A program made the translations under genes and the position numbers. The notes beneath the pieces are model-generated. The model did not search any database and was not told where the DNA came from. It saw only the letters and a list, made by a program, of their open reading frames with translations. DNA of 64,000 bases, from positions 36,855,122 to 36,919,121 of the forward strand of contig NC_012870.2 of NCBI RefSeq assembly GCF_000003195.3, in the 5' to 3' direction. Shown in pieces: positions 12,763 through 24,740 of this stretch (its first letter is position 1; each line of letters opens with the position of its first letter). The DNA is from Sorghum bicolor. Taxonomy: Eukaryota; Streptophyta; Magnoliopsida; Poales; Poaceae.

Positions 12763-13467
12763 CTAATCGGTGTGGCCAGAACTGTAGCCCGGGTCGTCAT
12801 TGCCATCATCTTGATTACCCCCTGGGTTGTGGTCATCGGGGTCGGACTCCTCTTCATCACTGAGGCCTGGGTCGGGTTCTCCATCATCTGCCAACTCGCC
12901 ATCTGTATCCATTTCTCCTTCGCCAGGAGGTGGGTGGAGTTGATGATACAGATCAAATGCAATATCACGATACTGCATAGCCAAGTCATTGACTGTATCC
13001 AAGTGATGTGCCAGCTCCAGTTTCTCCAGCTGGAGCTGGTCCTCTCGTTGCCACGCGACATCCCGTTGTGCGGTGACCGTGGCCGCCATCTTCACATACA
13101 AATCCTTAAGATACTTTGCCTTGCCCAACTTTGCGTTCATCCTAGTTAGCTCATGCCTATGGGTGCTCCTAGCTTCTTCCTCTCGGGCAATGGCTGCATT
13201 CCGCTCCTCCACCATCCGGGACAACATAGCTTCACAATTTTCCGTAGCTTGTTTTTCTTTGGCCAGTTGAGCTTTAAGTTTGCCAATCTCCATAACATTA
13301 TACATTCTCTCTCTCATCACCTCAGTCAACTCGGCGGACAACCTGTCCACCTCCTGCTGAGGCGGTGAACGGCTACTACTGGCTTGATCACTGCGTGGAG
13401 CTAGCTGATGTCGGGGAACTCCTTTTGGACCGGTCCGCTTACGCGGGGTCTGCTTCTGACGAGCCAT
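12763..13467 (-). CDS. Pre-gag protein of TEK-1 with histone H3-like tail, coiled coil and acidic end
   Basis: This intact 234-residue ORF lies between PBS and gag. Residues 2-23 follow the histone H3 N-terminal tail: A, R, K4, Q5, T6, R8, K9, T11, G12, K14, P16, R17, Q19, L20 and A21 (H3 numbering) are all present, with one extra residue after the K14 equivalent. Residues about 24-37 are Ser/Pro-rich, 38-178 are strongly helical with heptad-like Leu/Met/Ala spacing (coiled coil), and 184-226 are very acidic. No Gypsy core domain is present. Extra ORFs near gag are known in plant Gypsy elements, but I know of none described with an H3-like tail. Possible roles (chromatin mimic, chaperone-like acidic protein, splice-regulated accessory) are inference. 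The minus-strand sequence before ATG is pyrimidine-rich and ends CTCTACAG, an acceptor-like site. Confidence 0.8.
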   Translation of the reverse strand: MARQKQTPRKRTGPKGVPRHQLAPRSDQASSSRSPPQQEVDRLSAELTEVMRERMYNVMEIGKLKAQLAKEKQATENCEAMLSRMVEERNAAIAREEEARSTHRHELTRMNAKLGKAKYLKDLYVKMAATVTAQRDVAWQREDQLQLEKLELAHHLDTVNDLAMQYRDIAFDLYHQLHPPPGEGEMDTDGELADDGEPDPGLSDEEESDPDDHNPGGNQDDGNDDPGYSSGHTD

Positions 13468-13825
13468 CCTGTAGAGGGTAAGTTTAGATTAGTAAGAGAG
13501 ACCTTAAAGGTTAGCAAGAATAGGATTGATTCTATTCACCCAACCCAACAAGGAGGAAGGAACTTAACCAGTTAATACATCATGATGCATGCACGAACTT
13601 ACGATTCCTACTAACAATTCGTAACATTATTACTTTAAACTTTTACAACATAGGGCAATACTTTATGTTGCTCCTCCATACCACTTCAAAAATTCTAAGA
13701 AAGCCTATAGACAGGGGTAGGTTAGGACTAAGCACTTGGACTCAAAATAGGCAGGTTCATAGTATTAGTTCCAAACGAATTTTTGAAGTTTTTCAAAAGC
13801 TTCAGCAGTCATCTTAGCAACGAAT
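13468..13825 (-). other. 5' leader of TEK-1
   Basis: The untranslated leader between PBS and the pre-gag ORF, about 360 bases. Near its end (minus strand) a CTAAT, a pyrimidine-rich run and CTACAG sit within 30 bases of the ATG, the layout of a branch point and 3' splice site. Otherwise I see no motif. Confidence 0.5.
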
Positions 13826-13837
13826 GCTCTGATACCA
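13826..13837 (-). other. Primer-binding site of TEK-1
   Basis: On the minus strand TGGTATCAGAGC lies two bases after the 5' LTR end. This is the usual plant PBS complementary to the 3' end of initiator methionine tRNA. Confidence 0.9.
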
Positions 13838-13839
13838 GC

Positions 13840-16800
13840 TGTGGCAGAACCTCCTAAGTGTTTGGGCCCACCGACACCTGCCATTGTCCTAAGGACCTCT
13901 GACGGTGATGTCGGGAGTCCTCCCACTTTAGAAGTCCGATGAGCATGCTGGACGCTCATTCCACTGCTACCCGTGGCGTACCAAGCTGGCTCGTCCTGAC
14001 CACTGGTAATGGTCAAACAACGAGAACTGTTTCTTCTCGCCCTTACAGGATAGCAAGTGGCCACCTTAACACCAGGATCATTCGTTGCGAAGATAAAGCA
14101 GTAACTCAACAACACAGACCAAAATAATATTTCAGAGTGAAACAGCGGAAGTATTACATAACTTAATTTACAAAAGGAGTTCTTCCAAATAGTAGAGTGT
14201 TATTACAAGCCTGGTCCAGCGGAGCAACTGAAACTTTAATATAGACAGAATAAATTACAGACCCTGCCCATGGGTCACGCTCACTCTTCTTCGTCGTCAA
14301 CCTCGACGACGGTCACACAACAGGGTCCGAAACAAGTCGGCTCCTGTGCTTCACCTGCAACAGGGGTATTGAAACCCTGAGTACGGGAGTACTCAACAAG
14401 ATTTATCCGACGGGAAAAGAGGAGAATTTAGGGATGCAGGCTTAGGGTAGACAAGGGGTGGCTGGGCAAGGAGCCAAAGTGTTTTGCGTAAAAGCTTACT
14501 AGTAGTGCATCCTTATTTTCAAGTTTTACTCTGAACTCCTCCCTCGCAGAGGCAGAGGAATTCGAGGATAGTCTAACTGGTTGTATCCCACAGACGAATC
14601 CGTGAGTTCCTAGTCCTATTATTAAGTATTATTTATTGATGGCCATAGCTTCATGTCGCTATGAGTCCGGGAATTGGGATCCGAACCTCATGAGACATTT
14701 TCCTTTTTCTCATTTTATCACTTAGTTGCATATTTAGCTACGAAGAGGGTCGAAGGAATTGAGTCTCCCAATCGGGGAGCAACGACGATTCGAATCGCTT
14801 AGCAATCCAGCTGGAGTTCCTAACCACCCGACATATGTAGAACTAAATCTTGCATATGTCAACCCAAATCAAGCTCTCCCCAAATTTGACCAGGTTCGCG
14901 GCACCCGAGAGCACAGTACTCCACCATCCTACAGCCGATCTAGATGTTTTCCGGTCATCTCAGATCCGTAAGGTGGGTACACACTACTCTCGCCATCTTT
15001 CCACTCCCAGTGCGCGAGTAGCTGTTCGCGTCGAGGGATCACAAGACCGGGCTTACCGAAGGCAAGTGGCTAGTACTATAAATTCTCAACCCAGCAGGCC
15101 ATCAACGGACCGGTCCTTAATCGACACAGTCGGAGACACTACTTTAAGACTCCATTCTTAGAGCAAGTCCACCGACCGGTCTCAAATTGAAACATCATTG
15201 ATCATAAGTGTATCCCACAACAACCCTTCAAACTTTCTTGTTTGAAAACCTATCTAGTAGCAGGGCTAAGCATCGCTACGCAGTTTTAAAATAAACAGGT
15301 GTCAAGGACAGGATAACAGATATCAAGGTAGTAAATGCAGCAAGTAGGTTAACCCAATTCTTAACTACATAATGCAGCATTTTCGATTTACAAGTGATAA
15401 AAGATTCAAAACATTCAAGGAGGGGTTAATGCATCCGGGGCTTGCCTTGGTTGCAGGGCAGAGAGGGACCCTCGGAGACTTCCCAAGTCTCGGATCCGAC
15501 TTCCTCGAACGGAGCACCGACCTCGGGGTTCGGTTCAACGGGCGCTCCTTCGGTCACGTGCACTATACGCAAAATGATGAATGCTCATGATATGCGTATG
15601 ACAATTATGCAAGAAGGGCCAAATCAAGTACAATTTGTCTTCCCAATGCAATATAGAATAATCAATAAATAAAGTTGTTTAATAACCTATTGTTTTTACC
15701 CAAGAGGTTGCATCTGTAAAATAAAATCTCTTTTAATTCATAATTAACCTGAATTAACTAATTATTAATCTTATTTACCTTAATTAATTCTTAATTAATT
15801 ACTAATGACAATAATTAAGCATTAAGGTCAAACAATAATTAAATGCCAAAGGTCATTAAGGTCAATGACCTCAGGTCATCACATAATCCCAAAATCATTC
15901 AACCTTAATCATGAGAACTTAATTAATTATTGATTAATGGTTTTGGAATTATTATTTAAGTATTAAATAAGGGTTTATTAGTATTCTAATCTAACAATAC
16001 CCAAATGCCACCAAATTTTGTGTGGAGCCAGGGAATAATATTTAGAGGCTCCCCACAATTTTTGGTGATTTTTGAACATACAAATAAATTATTAAAAATC
16101 ATACAAGTTTTATTTGCTAATTAAAAGGGCCAATTTTTGTATCCTTGCAAACTATTAGAAAGCAGAACCTAGTATTTTTCTTGGATCCTACATATTTCAG
16201 AGAGTTTATACAAAAATTCTCATTATTTTTGGATCAGCACAGAATTCACCATTCAAATTCAAACATTAAGCACTTTTAAACAAAAAGAAAAAGAAAAGGG
16301 CACTGTGCCACGCTGGCGGCCCGCTGGGATCCGGCCCAAGTCGGCCCGAGAGTGCTCTCCCGCGCGGACCGCGCGCGCTCTCTCTCACGCGGCCACTGAC
16401 GGGCGGGTCCCGCCCGTCAGAGGCGTCTTCAACCTCCCACCACCGCTCCGGTGAGCTCCGGCTCCGCGCCGGTGAGCTCCCGGCCTGCGCGGCGGGGTGG
16501 GTTAGCATCTCCAGCGTCTCACGCAACCTCTAGGACACACGAGACCACCTCTACTCCCTCCTACCCTCCCTGTCCACGCTCATGGCGGATGGCCGTCGCG
16601 GCCGAGCCAACGCCGGCCGCTTCAGGCGAGTAGAGCGTGAAGTAAGCGGCGCAACAGCACCAGAAGCTCACCGTGACTTCAACGAAGCAAGAAACAGCAG
16701 CGGGGAGGCGCGGGGTGAAGCTGGCCACGGTGACGTGCTTGCGGTGGCGCTCGGCCGGAGTTGGGGGAGAAACGGCTCGGGTGGAAGCTACGGTAGGATA

Positions 16801-17887
16801 GAGCGTGTGTTTGGGGGCGCAATCGGTGGCGGGGCTCACGGCGGAGCTGCTGGGGTGCTCAGGTGGCTTGAAACGGCAGCGAGTGAGGCGAATTGAAGAG
16901 GCGCAGGGAGCTCGTCGGCGTCGGGGTTCAAGAAAAGGAAGAGGGGACTCTGGCCACTCGGGGCTTTATCCCCACAACGGAAGGCGGTTCGCGGATGAGG
17001 ACGTCCACGCGAAGCACAGCAGCAAGCAGCTGCGTGGCCAGCTGCGTGGCGGCGCGCGCGGAGGCGGCTCTGCCCCGGCGGCAGAGCACCCCCCCTGCCG
17101 ATCACTGTAGCCGGCCTCATCCACTCAGTTTGTCTTTTTGTGAAATCCGACCAAAATTTGAACTAAAGACAAATTTCCACCAAAACAAAAGTTGTGCCAA
17201 ATTTTGCAAGCTACAAATCATATTTAGGTGTCCCAAGCTGATTCTCACTGGAAATAGGTTAATTTTGCCAGACAGTTTGAAAATCAAACTCAAACCAAAG
17301 AAATTCCAAATTTTTGAATTGGGGCAAAACAGAATTTCCAAAATTACTTTTGATTTTGTATAACAATTTGAAAAACTCCCAACATGAAAGTTGCTCAACT
17401 TTTTGTGCTCTACAACTTTCATGTTGACCACTTTTCAAAATTCCAAATGGATTTTGAATTGGGCTTTTAAGTTGGAAAAGGGGACACTTTCTGGAAATCT
17501 GTATTTTGAAAATTACTTTGAATTTTGTGTTGAAACTTCAAAAACTCAAAACACCAAAGTTGTACATCTTGCCAAGAGCTACAACTTTGCTTTTGAACTC
17601 AACCTCAAATTTTGCTTAGTTTTTGACTTAAGCAAAAGGGGACAAATCTAGGATCCAGAAATCAGGGTTTTCCCCCCCCCATTTTCTCGGAAATCTTTTA
17701 CCCTAGGGTTTTAGCAACCACACAAGCAACAACACACCACAGAAGCACACTCTACTTCCCTAAGCTCAAGCAATCAAAGTAAACTTATTTTAAGTTGATG
17801 CATACTACTGTGCTTTAACAATTATGGTTTGCAATGCTTATGATGACATGATCCGTTTTTAGTAACCGTAACATCAGGGATGTTACA
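13840..17887 (-). repeat. TEK-1 5' LTR
   Basis: 4,048 bp, the same length as 3763-7810 and offset from it by a constant 10,077 bases. Differences I can see include bases near 14218, 14402, 14620, 17367 and 17508, plus G/C run lengths near 17668-17680. It carries the same hairpin (14378-14395) and CpG-rich block (about 16290-17125). It would drive transcription leftward into the pre-gag ORF and gag-pol. Confidence 0.92.
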
Positions 17888-17892
17888 GATAC
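17888..17892. repeat. Target-site duplication GATAC, right copy
   Basis: Matches 3758-3762 and lies directly after the CA end of the TEK-1 5' LTR. Confidence 0.9.
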
Positions 17893-18044
17893 AGTGCCAT
17901 AGTTTAGTCATTCCCACAAAAGCAAAATAGGAGGTAGAGTGACCATCGCCCTTGGTCTAGTCATCGCCCATTGCTGGGTACAAGTAGAGGATGCAATAAC
18001 CATAGTACATTTGACCATCTGCAAATCAACATGGGAGTAGAACC

Positions 18045-18066
18045 CTGAGTACGAGAATGTACTCAG
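18045..18066. other. Hairpin in TEK-solo-1 (CTGAGTAC / GTACTCAG)
   Basis: A perfect 8 bp stem around GAGAAT. On the sense (minus) strand a donor-like GGTAAGT lies beside it. It is part of the hairpin set shared by the Tekay-type LTRs in the window. Confidence 0.7.
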
Positions 18067-21000
18067 CTAGACTTACCTATCATAAACCAAAAATAAAGAA
18101 TCTTCAAGGATCATGAAGGCTATATAGTGGGGGTAGCTGATGACTTTTTGCATAAAAGCACTATTCTAATAAACATATCCTAAAGGAATCCTTCTTCTTT
18201 TAATTAGCTCCGGTTGAAAGTATCATTACCTATTATCTAGGTTTGCACCTGCACTATGGCAAACAAATGTAATAATATGATGGTACCTCATCATACCATT
18301 CATGAAATTATTTATCATATAACCCAAGTATTCCATAGTCCTTACTACGAGGACGAAGCTCATGTCAAGTGCTCACTGTCCAGGAGCGATGGCGATTCGA
18401 ATCGATTTCTAACCAGCTGGCGAGTTATTCCCCACACAAACCACACTCACTGATCAAGTGAGATACAAATCACCGTGTTACACTATCCAGGACCGATTCG
18501 TGGGTTCGGCAGGCACCGCCAGTACCCGAGGACTGTTCCGGCGACTGAGGTATCCAAGGTATACCAAGGTTGCGCGCCGCGCCCTCGTCGTTCTCCTCAA
18601 CCATCACCAATACAGCGCATGGCGGCTCGGCTCCCGGCTCGGATAGTGTTCAGGCTTCGCAGTCGGAACGACTTATCCTTCCAGCTAAGTGTGGGGCATG
18701 CGTTCAACATGACAAGAGGGCCGTCAACGATCGATCCTTAATCGACACAGGAAGGGGCACTACGGTCAACCCACCATAAGACCCTGCCCGGTCTCAAATT
18801 CCATTCCCCACTTGGTTATTCTTTACCAAAGCAATCACCGCTTAATCAAGCAGGTATCCACCTATATCTCGCAGGTCACAGGAAATCAACCGACTTCTAC
18901 CGAACTAAGCAAGCTAAGCATAGACTCCGTACCTATCTACATAGGACAAGGTAGATAACGAGTGGTGATATCAAGGAGTGCGTATGCATCAACGGTATCA
19001 AGCAATTCCTATCACTTAAATGCAACATAGTAGAACAAGCATAATATATTATTTAAGTTAGCGAGAATAGGGAGACTTAGAATGCTCCGGGGCTTGCCTT
19101 TCTCAAACGTGCTCGGCTTGTGATCCGGGCACTCTTGCAGCTCTTCTCCGGGCTCTGACACTCCCAGAGGTTCCTGCTCCTGTGCTTCCTCCTGCTCCTC
19201 GGGTCCCACCTCGTTCTCCTGCGAGCCTGTATGATGCATGTGTGCTCATGAGTGAAGTGCGAGATGCCCGGGTGCAATGCTTATATGATAGGGTACCAAA
19301 TGACCATACATGATGCATAGATGATTTAATTGGTCATCCTTTTTACAAGGTAGTCAACATCATCCGAGAGCATGCAATCACACTAAGCATCTATTCCCTT
19401 CTCTTCTACAAATTGTTCTCAAGTGTAACCAGCAACTTACAAGATGCTTCAAAGATACACCAAACCCCTTTTATTTTACATAATCTATATAAAACAATTC
19501 ATAATTTCTTTATCCATATTTAGGCCTACCAAACTAGCATGCATTTCTGTTTATCAATAAATTCCACAAAAATTACAGTAGACTACCAGTCAATTATAAA
19601 GTCTACCATAAATTTCCCATAATATTTGGACACTTATTTTGAGCTACAAAAATCACAAGATTAATTCATAAAAGCAAGTATAAATACTCTACTGTGGTAT
19701 ATGTGTCAAACAGAAGATTTCATATTTTTATAATTTACATATTATCATAAGAAACACTCACAAAAATTTCCAGATTAATTGCATGAACCAATTATTTATG
19801 AAAAATAATAAATCACTGCCATGCAAGCATTTAAATCACCATAAATTCATACATACAGCAAATAATGTGTAACATATTTTTCCTAGAGCCTAAACATTCA
19901 TGCAGAGCCCATAAAACAAGTTTCATATTTTTCTGAGCTATATTTCAATTACTATGCATTTTACAAATTCCAGCAAAGACATGGATTAAATATAGGTGCA
20001 CAGAAAAGTTGCTCAAACATGACATGCAACCCAACCAAACTATAGATCTGAAAATAGAGAACACACCAAAATTTGTTTCACCAATTTTGGAGCCATATAA
20101 CTCAAGATATGAATTTTACATCCTTTAAATCAATTTCTGGAAAACCTTTATTTAAAAAAACCGACGGAAAACGTTAGATTCACCCAGATCCACACCCGCA
20201 GAGGCGCTGACAGGTGGGATCCAGGGGTCGTGGCCCCACGGGTAAGCCATGCAGTACTCCGGCCAACTTCGGTCGGCCGGCTCTCGCCGACGGCGAGGTC
20301 TCTGGCCACGAGGTGAGCACCAGCTTGTTCCCCGCAGCGAGGCGCACCCAACGGTGCCCTTGGATCGGCCGGAGGGTGACCGGAGCACCCCCGATGAGCG
20401 TGCATGGCGGCACGGCGGCGCTGCTCGCCGTGGCCAGGCCGCTCCGGTGCGGTAGAGCGCGCGCGAGTGCTTCTCTGAGCTTCCTCACTGAACTACGGAC
20501 CTAACGCGCCCAACAGCGAGCGAAAAGAGGGAGAAACTAGCGAGATTCGACGCGGTGGAGCTCTCCGGTGAGGTCGGAGCAACTCCGGCGAGCGATTCAC
20601 GGCGTACAATGGGCTCTCACCACGGTAGAGCATTCGGAGGGGCTTACCGCGGCGACGATGGGTGCGCTGGTGGTCTTGGCGCCGAGGTTGGGGCACTGGC
20701 GTGGCCGGCGGTGAGCAGCGGAGTTTCTCCGGCGATGGCGCGGTGGCGGAGTTGCTACGGCTGCTGCTACGCTTGCGGACGGAGGAAGAAGAGAGGGAGG
20801 AGCGGGCGACAAAGTGGAGTGGCCTGGGGGCGCGGGGCGGCGTCCCGACTAGGTGAAGGCGGGTCGGCCGCGGCGCGTCCAACGCCGGCGTACGGCCGCC
20901 ACGTGGCCGGCGCTGGGTGGAGCGAGGCGGGCGCCGCGCGCAGGAGGGAGAGGGGAGGGGAAGCGGGCCGCGCTGTTTGGCTGGGCCAAAAGGGAGGCGG

Positions 21001-21520
21001 GTCGGTCTAGTAGCGCCTGTCCCCTTTTCTTTTTTTTTTGAATTTCTTCTCTCCAAAAAGGTTTAAATGAAACTTTTGAAGCTTTTACAAAACCTTTCAG
21101 GGGTTGGAGTAAAAAGAATAATTGTTCCCCATGAAATTCCCTACAACTTTGCTTTAATAAGTGAAGCCAAATTCCAAATAGAATTTGAATCACAGATTAA
21201 AACTAGTTCTAGGTTTTTAAATAAATTCATTTTAGGGATTTTTGTATAAATTCCATTTCTCAAATCCTATGGCTCCAAAAATTCACAAAATTACTCTTAA
21301 ACCTTTTAACACACAATTCAACCTAATTTGAATATTTTCACAATTTTAGAAGCAAGCTTAATATTTTTAACCATATTTAATTCACCTAAATAAGGCACAC
21401 ATAAAATCACACTTAAATTATTATTATGCTCATGGGATGTGATGCTTATGCCATGCTTGATGAGAATACTTATGAATGTTTTATGAGACTAAGTGCATAC
21501 TTAAAACCTAGGGTGTTACA

Positions 21521-21525
21521 ATTAG
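21521..21525. repeat. Target-site duplication ATTAG, right copy
   Basis: Matches 3461-3465. TAT-1 RT coding resumes here in the same frame. Confidence 0.9.
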
Positions 21526-22024
21526 GACAGAAGTTACACAACTTTTAACAGCTGGGTTTATTAAAGAATTGTATCATCCTGATTAGCTAGCTAATCCAGT
21601 TCTTGTAAGAAAAAAGAATAATGAATGGAGAACGTGTGTTGATTACACCGATCTTAAAAAGCATTGTCCTAAGTACCCCTTTGGTCTGCCTCGCATAGAG
21701 GAGGTGGTCGATTCAATGACCGAATGCGAATTGCTCTCTTTTCTCGACTGCTACTCTGGTTATCACCAGATCTCTTTAAAGGAGGATGACCAGATTAAGA
21801 CCTTCTTCATCACTCCCTTTGGGGCATATTGCTACACGACCATGTCCTTTGGACTAAAAAACTCCAAAGCCACATATCAACGTGCCATTCAGCAATGTCT
21901 CCATGACGAAATACGCAATGACCTGGTCGAAGCCTATGTCGATGATGTTCTCGTGAAAACCAAAGACACCAGCACTCTGATTGACAACCTCGACCAAACC
22001 TTCAAGGCGCTAAACAAGTATAAA
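21526..22024 (+). pseudogene. RT of TAT-1, 3' part
   Basis: Continues the split RT: VDYTDLKKHCPKYPFGLP, LDCYSGYHQI, and the catalytic YVDDVLVKT box near 21939-21965, followed by the helper helix LDQTFKAL. TAG codons occur near 21581 and 22024. The YVDD aspartates are intact. After about 22024 the frame shifts. Confidence 0.85.
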
Positions 22025-23105
22025 TAGAAACTTAACAACAAAAAATGTATTTTCAGGGTTCCTTTCACATACTGCTGGCAATGTCGTTAGCCACGACGAC
22101 ATAAGGCGAAACCCCTCTAATGTCAGGGCAGTTCTCGACATGTGACCACCAAAAAATATCAAAGACATACAGAAACTCATAGGATGCATGGCTGCTCTTA
22201 GCCGGTTCATACCTCAACTAGGAGAAAAAGGGCTCCCTTTCATCAAACTGCTCAAAGCCTCTGAAAAGTTCGCCTGGACAGAAGAAGCCGACAGAGCATT
22301 CACGCAACTCAAGGCTTTCCTCACGTCTCCCCTAGTCCTTAACGTGCCTCAGCCCAACGAGGTCTTACTCCTTTACATCGTAGCTACGGATCGAGTCATC
22401 TCAACGGTGCTCGTAGTAGAGCGAGAAGAACTAGGCCACATCTACAAAGTTCAGCGACCAGTGTACTTCATAAGTGAGGTCTTAAACGAATCCAAGACTA
22501 GGTATCCCCAGATATAGAATTTGATTTACGCTATCCTGAACACTTCTAGGAAATTAAAGCATTATTTCGATGGCCACCACATCATGGTAACGACAAGTTT
22601 CCCATCAGGGGACATCCTACGCAACAACGACGCCAACGGAAGAATTATAAAATGGGCCATGGAGCTATGCCCCTTCCCGATGGATTTGTAGAGTCGCACA
22701 ACTGTCAAATCACAGGCTCTAGCAGATTTCATCAAAGAATGGACCGACCTCAACGCACCCCTAGCACGGGATACCACCGATCATTGGCAAATGTTTTTTG
22801 ACGGGTCATTAAATATCGATGGTGCTGGAGCAGGAATTTTCTTCGTTTGACCCAACAAGGACAAACTTCGTTACATCCTTAGGATCCATTTCCCTGTGTC
22901 CAACAATGTGGCTGAGTATGAAGCATGCCTACACAACATACGGCTGGCTATGGAGTTAGGAGTCAAATACCTCTACGTCCATGGTGACTCCGCTCTGGTC
23001 ATCAACCAACTCAATAAGGAGTGGGACACAACTCAAAAGAAAATGGATTTGTATTGCAAGGAGATCCGTAAATGATAAGCAAGTTTTTATGGAATCGAGT
23101 ACAGA
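22025..23105 (+). pseudogene. RT connection and RNase H of TAT-1
   Basis: From 22188 a new frame shows MAALSRFIPQLGEKGLPF and TQLKAFLTSPLV, the RT thumb and connection. Near 22790 an FFDGSLNIDGAGAG box begins RNase H, and ADFIKEW and NVAEYEACLHNIRLA follow (archaeal-type RNase H features seen in Tat elements). Stops at about 22516, 22689, 22848 and 23074 and one shift versus the upstream RT break it. Confidence 0.75.
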
Positions 23106-24540
23106 CACGTGGTCTGGGATAAAAATCAAGCAGTAGATGCGCTGTCAAAGATCGGATCATCCCAGGCTCAGATCCCGCAAGGTGTTTTCGTTCAAGATTC
23201 TATCAAGCCAAGCGTCGGGGGTGACCTAGTCGAGAAGGAAAAAAGGGAGGCACTGTTCGTTCATACCATACAGAACGCCCCACCGACAACCAGCAGCACT
23301 GATTGCCCTTCATTAAATACCTTACAGACGGTACTGGTCTTTAAGACAAGATAGAGAACGAACACCTTATCCGACGATCTAGAAATTACTTACTGACCGA
23401 CGATCGACTCATGCGCAAGAACACCAACACGGAAATCCTGCTGAAGTGCATTACTTAGGACGATGGTGTCAAACTCTTAGAAGTCATACCTATTGGATCC
23501 TGCGGTAACCACACGGCTTCTCAGACGCTGGTCGGAAAGGCTTTCCGAGCAGGTTTTTATTGGCCATCCGCGGTGGCTGATGCCGAGAAGCTGGTTCAAC
23601 ACTGCGAAGGCTACCAATTCTCTGCCAAAAGGACTCACGTTCCGGCTCACGAAATACAGACAATACCGGTGTCTTGCCCGTTGGCTTGTTGGGGCCTAGA
23701 TATGATCGGGCCGTTCAAGCCTGCTCCCGGTAACTTCAAGTTTGTGTTCGTGCTGGTCGACAAGTTCTCTAAGTGGATCGAATACATGCCATTGGTAAAG
23801 GCAACTTCAGAAAAGGCTGTCGAATTCCTCAATCAGATCATACATCGTTTCAGGATCCCTAATTGCATAATCAGTGGATTTGAGGAGTCAGTTCACCGGC
23901 ACTGCATTCTGGGAATTTTGTAATGACAAAGGCATAGCTATAAAGTATGTGTCGGTAGCCCATCCCAGAGCTAACGGACAGGTTGAGCGAGCTAATGGTA
24001 TGATTTTTGGATGCCCTAAAAAAGAGATTGTACAAAGAAAACGAGAAAGCAGCAGGAAGATGGATGAATGAACTGTCAGCCGTGGTGTGGGGTCTCCGAA
24101 CGCAACCTAGTCGGAACACGGGCGTATCCCCTTACTTCATGATATACGGGGCCAAGGCGGTCCTCCCCACCGATATAATGTTCGGAGCTCCAAGGGTCGA
24201 GCGTTTCGATCAATTTTCAGCAGACAAGACTAGAGAAGTTGAAATCAACTGCACAGAAGAAAAACGGCTAGATTCCTACATCCAAACAACCAAGTACCTT
24301 GATGTATTATGACGATACTATAATAGGAACGTCAAGGAACGCTCTTTTGTGGTCGGTGATTTGGTACTGAAGTGGAAGACAAGCCAGGAAGGGATGCACA
24401 AACTATCCATGCTTTGGGAAGGACCCTTCTGGTCGTGGAAGGTACACATCCCACTTCCTACAGACTAGCCTATCTGAACGGAACAAGCCTGGCTAACTCC
24501 TAGCAGATAGACAAACTGCGACATTTTTATCCTTAGACCA
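23106..24540 (+). pseudogene. Integrase of TAT-1
   Basis: ALSKIGSSQAQIP marks the RNase H-integrase linker. The core shows LDMIGPF (first Asp), LVDKFSKWIEY, then IIS-G with a one-base shift into DLRSQFTG (second Asp), and HPRANGQVERAN (Glu). The pieces lie in at least three frames (23109, 23573, 23874, 24007 segments), so the gene is broken, although catalytic residues survive. The C-terminal part ends near 24540 with a KLRHFYP-like motif. Confidence 0.8.
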
Positions 24541-24740
24541 GTGCACCTCCCATGTATTTTTTCCTCATGATTAATGACAAGTGTTGGTTTTTTGTTCCAT
24601 ATTTCTTATATGCAGAACATTCGACAAGTATGATCTTTTCTGTTCTCGACACCCAAGTTTAAGTAACAAAATCAAGCAGGGCAGCCGGCAACCCTCACTC
24701 AGTGATACATCACTCTAACAAGTCATTCACAGTGCTCAAC
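24541..24740 (+). other. Post-pol noncoding stretch of TAT-1
   Basis: T-rich sequence after integrase. I see no coding signal or clear polypurine tract here. Confidence 0.4.

Larger units (their letters stand above)
3763..17887 (-). mobile_element. TEK-1, complete young Tekay-type chromovirus
   Basis: The element is 14,125 bp. Its two LTRs are each 4,048 bp and differ, by eye, at about five bases plus two homopolymer lengths. It has a PBS next to the right LTR, a PPT next to the left LTR, an intact 1,510-codon gag-pol, and an intact extra ORF before gag. All run on the minus strand, so the right LTR is the 5' LTR. The 5 bp duplication is intact. The near-identity implies insertion within roughly the last 50-100 thousand years under the commonly used grass rate. 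Nothing visible would prevent autonomous transposition. Confidence 0.93.
3466..21520 (-). mobile_element. TEK-solo-1, Tekay-type solo LTR, split by TEK-1
   Basis: The ends are TGTAACAG (3466) and GTGTTACA (21520), flanked by ATTAG on both sides. Without TEK-1 (3763-17887) and one GATAC copy the element is about 3.9 kb with no internal coding region, so it is a solo LTR left by LTR-LTR recombination. Read on the minus strand it starts TGTAACACCCTAGG and ends in CTGTTACA, like the LTR of TEK-2. The right part (17893-21520) has a CTGAGTAC/GTACTCAG hairpin at 18045-18066, AT-rich stretches, and a CpG-rich block at about 20160-21020. No coding region is supported in it. Confidence 0.85.

Noticed and set aside
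3862..17651. Repeated small open frames that look like duplicated genes (for example 3862-4050 with 13939-14127, and 6505-6819 with 16582-16896)
   Set aside because: They are the same sequence in the two TEK-1 LTRs, offset by exactly 10,077 bases, not gene duplicates.
3466..21520. Treating 3466-21520 as one very large element with TEK-1 as its interior
   Set aside because: TEK-1 has its own LTR pair, PBS, PPT and GATAC duplication; the outer ends belong to a different LTR family with its own ATTAG duplication.
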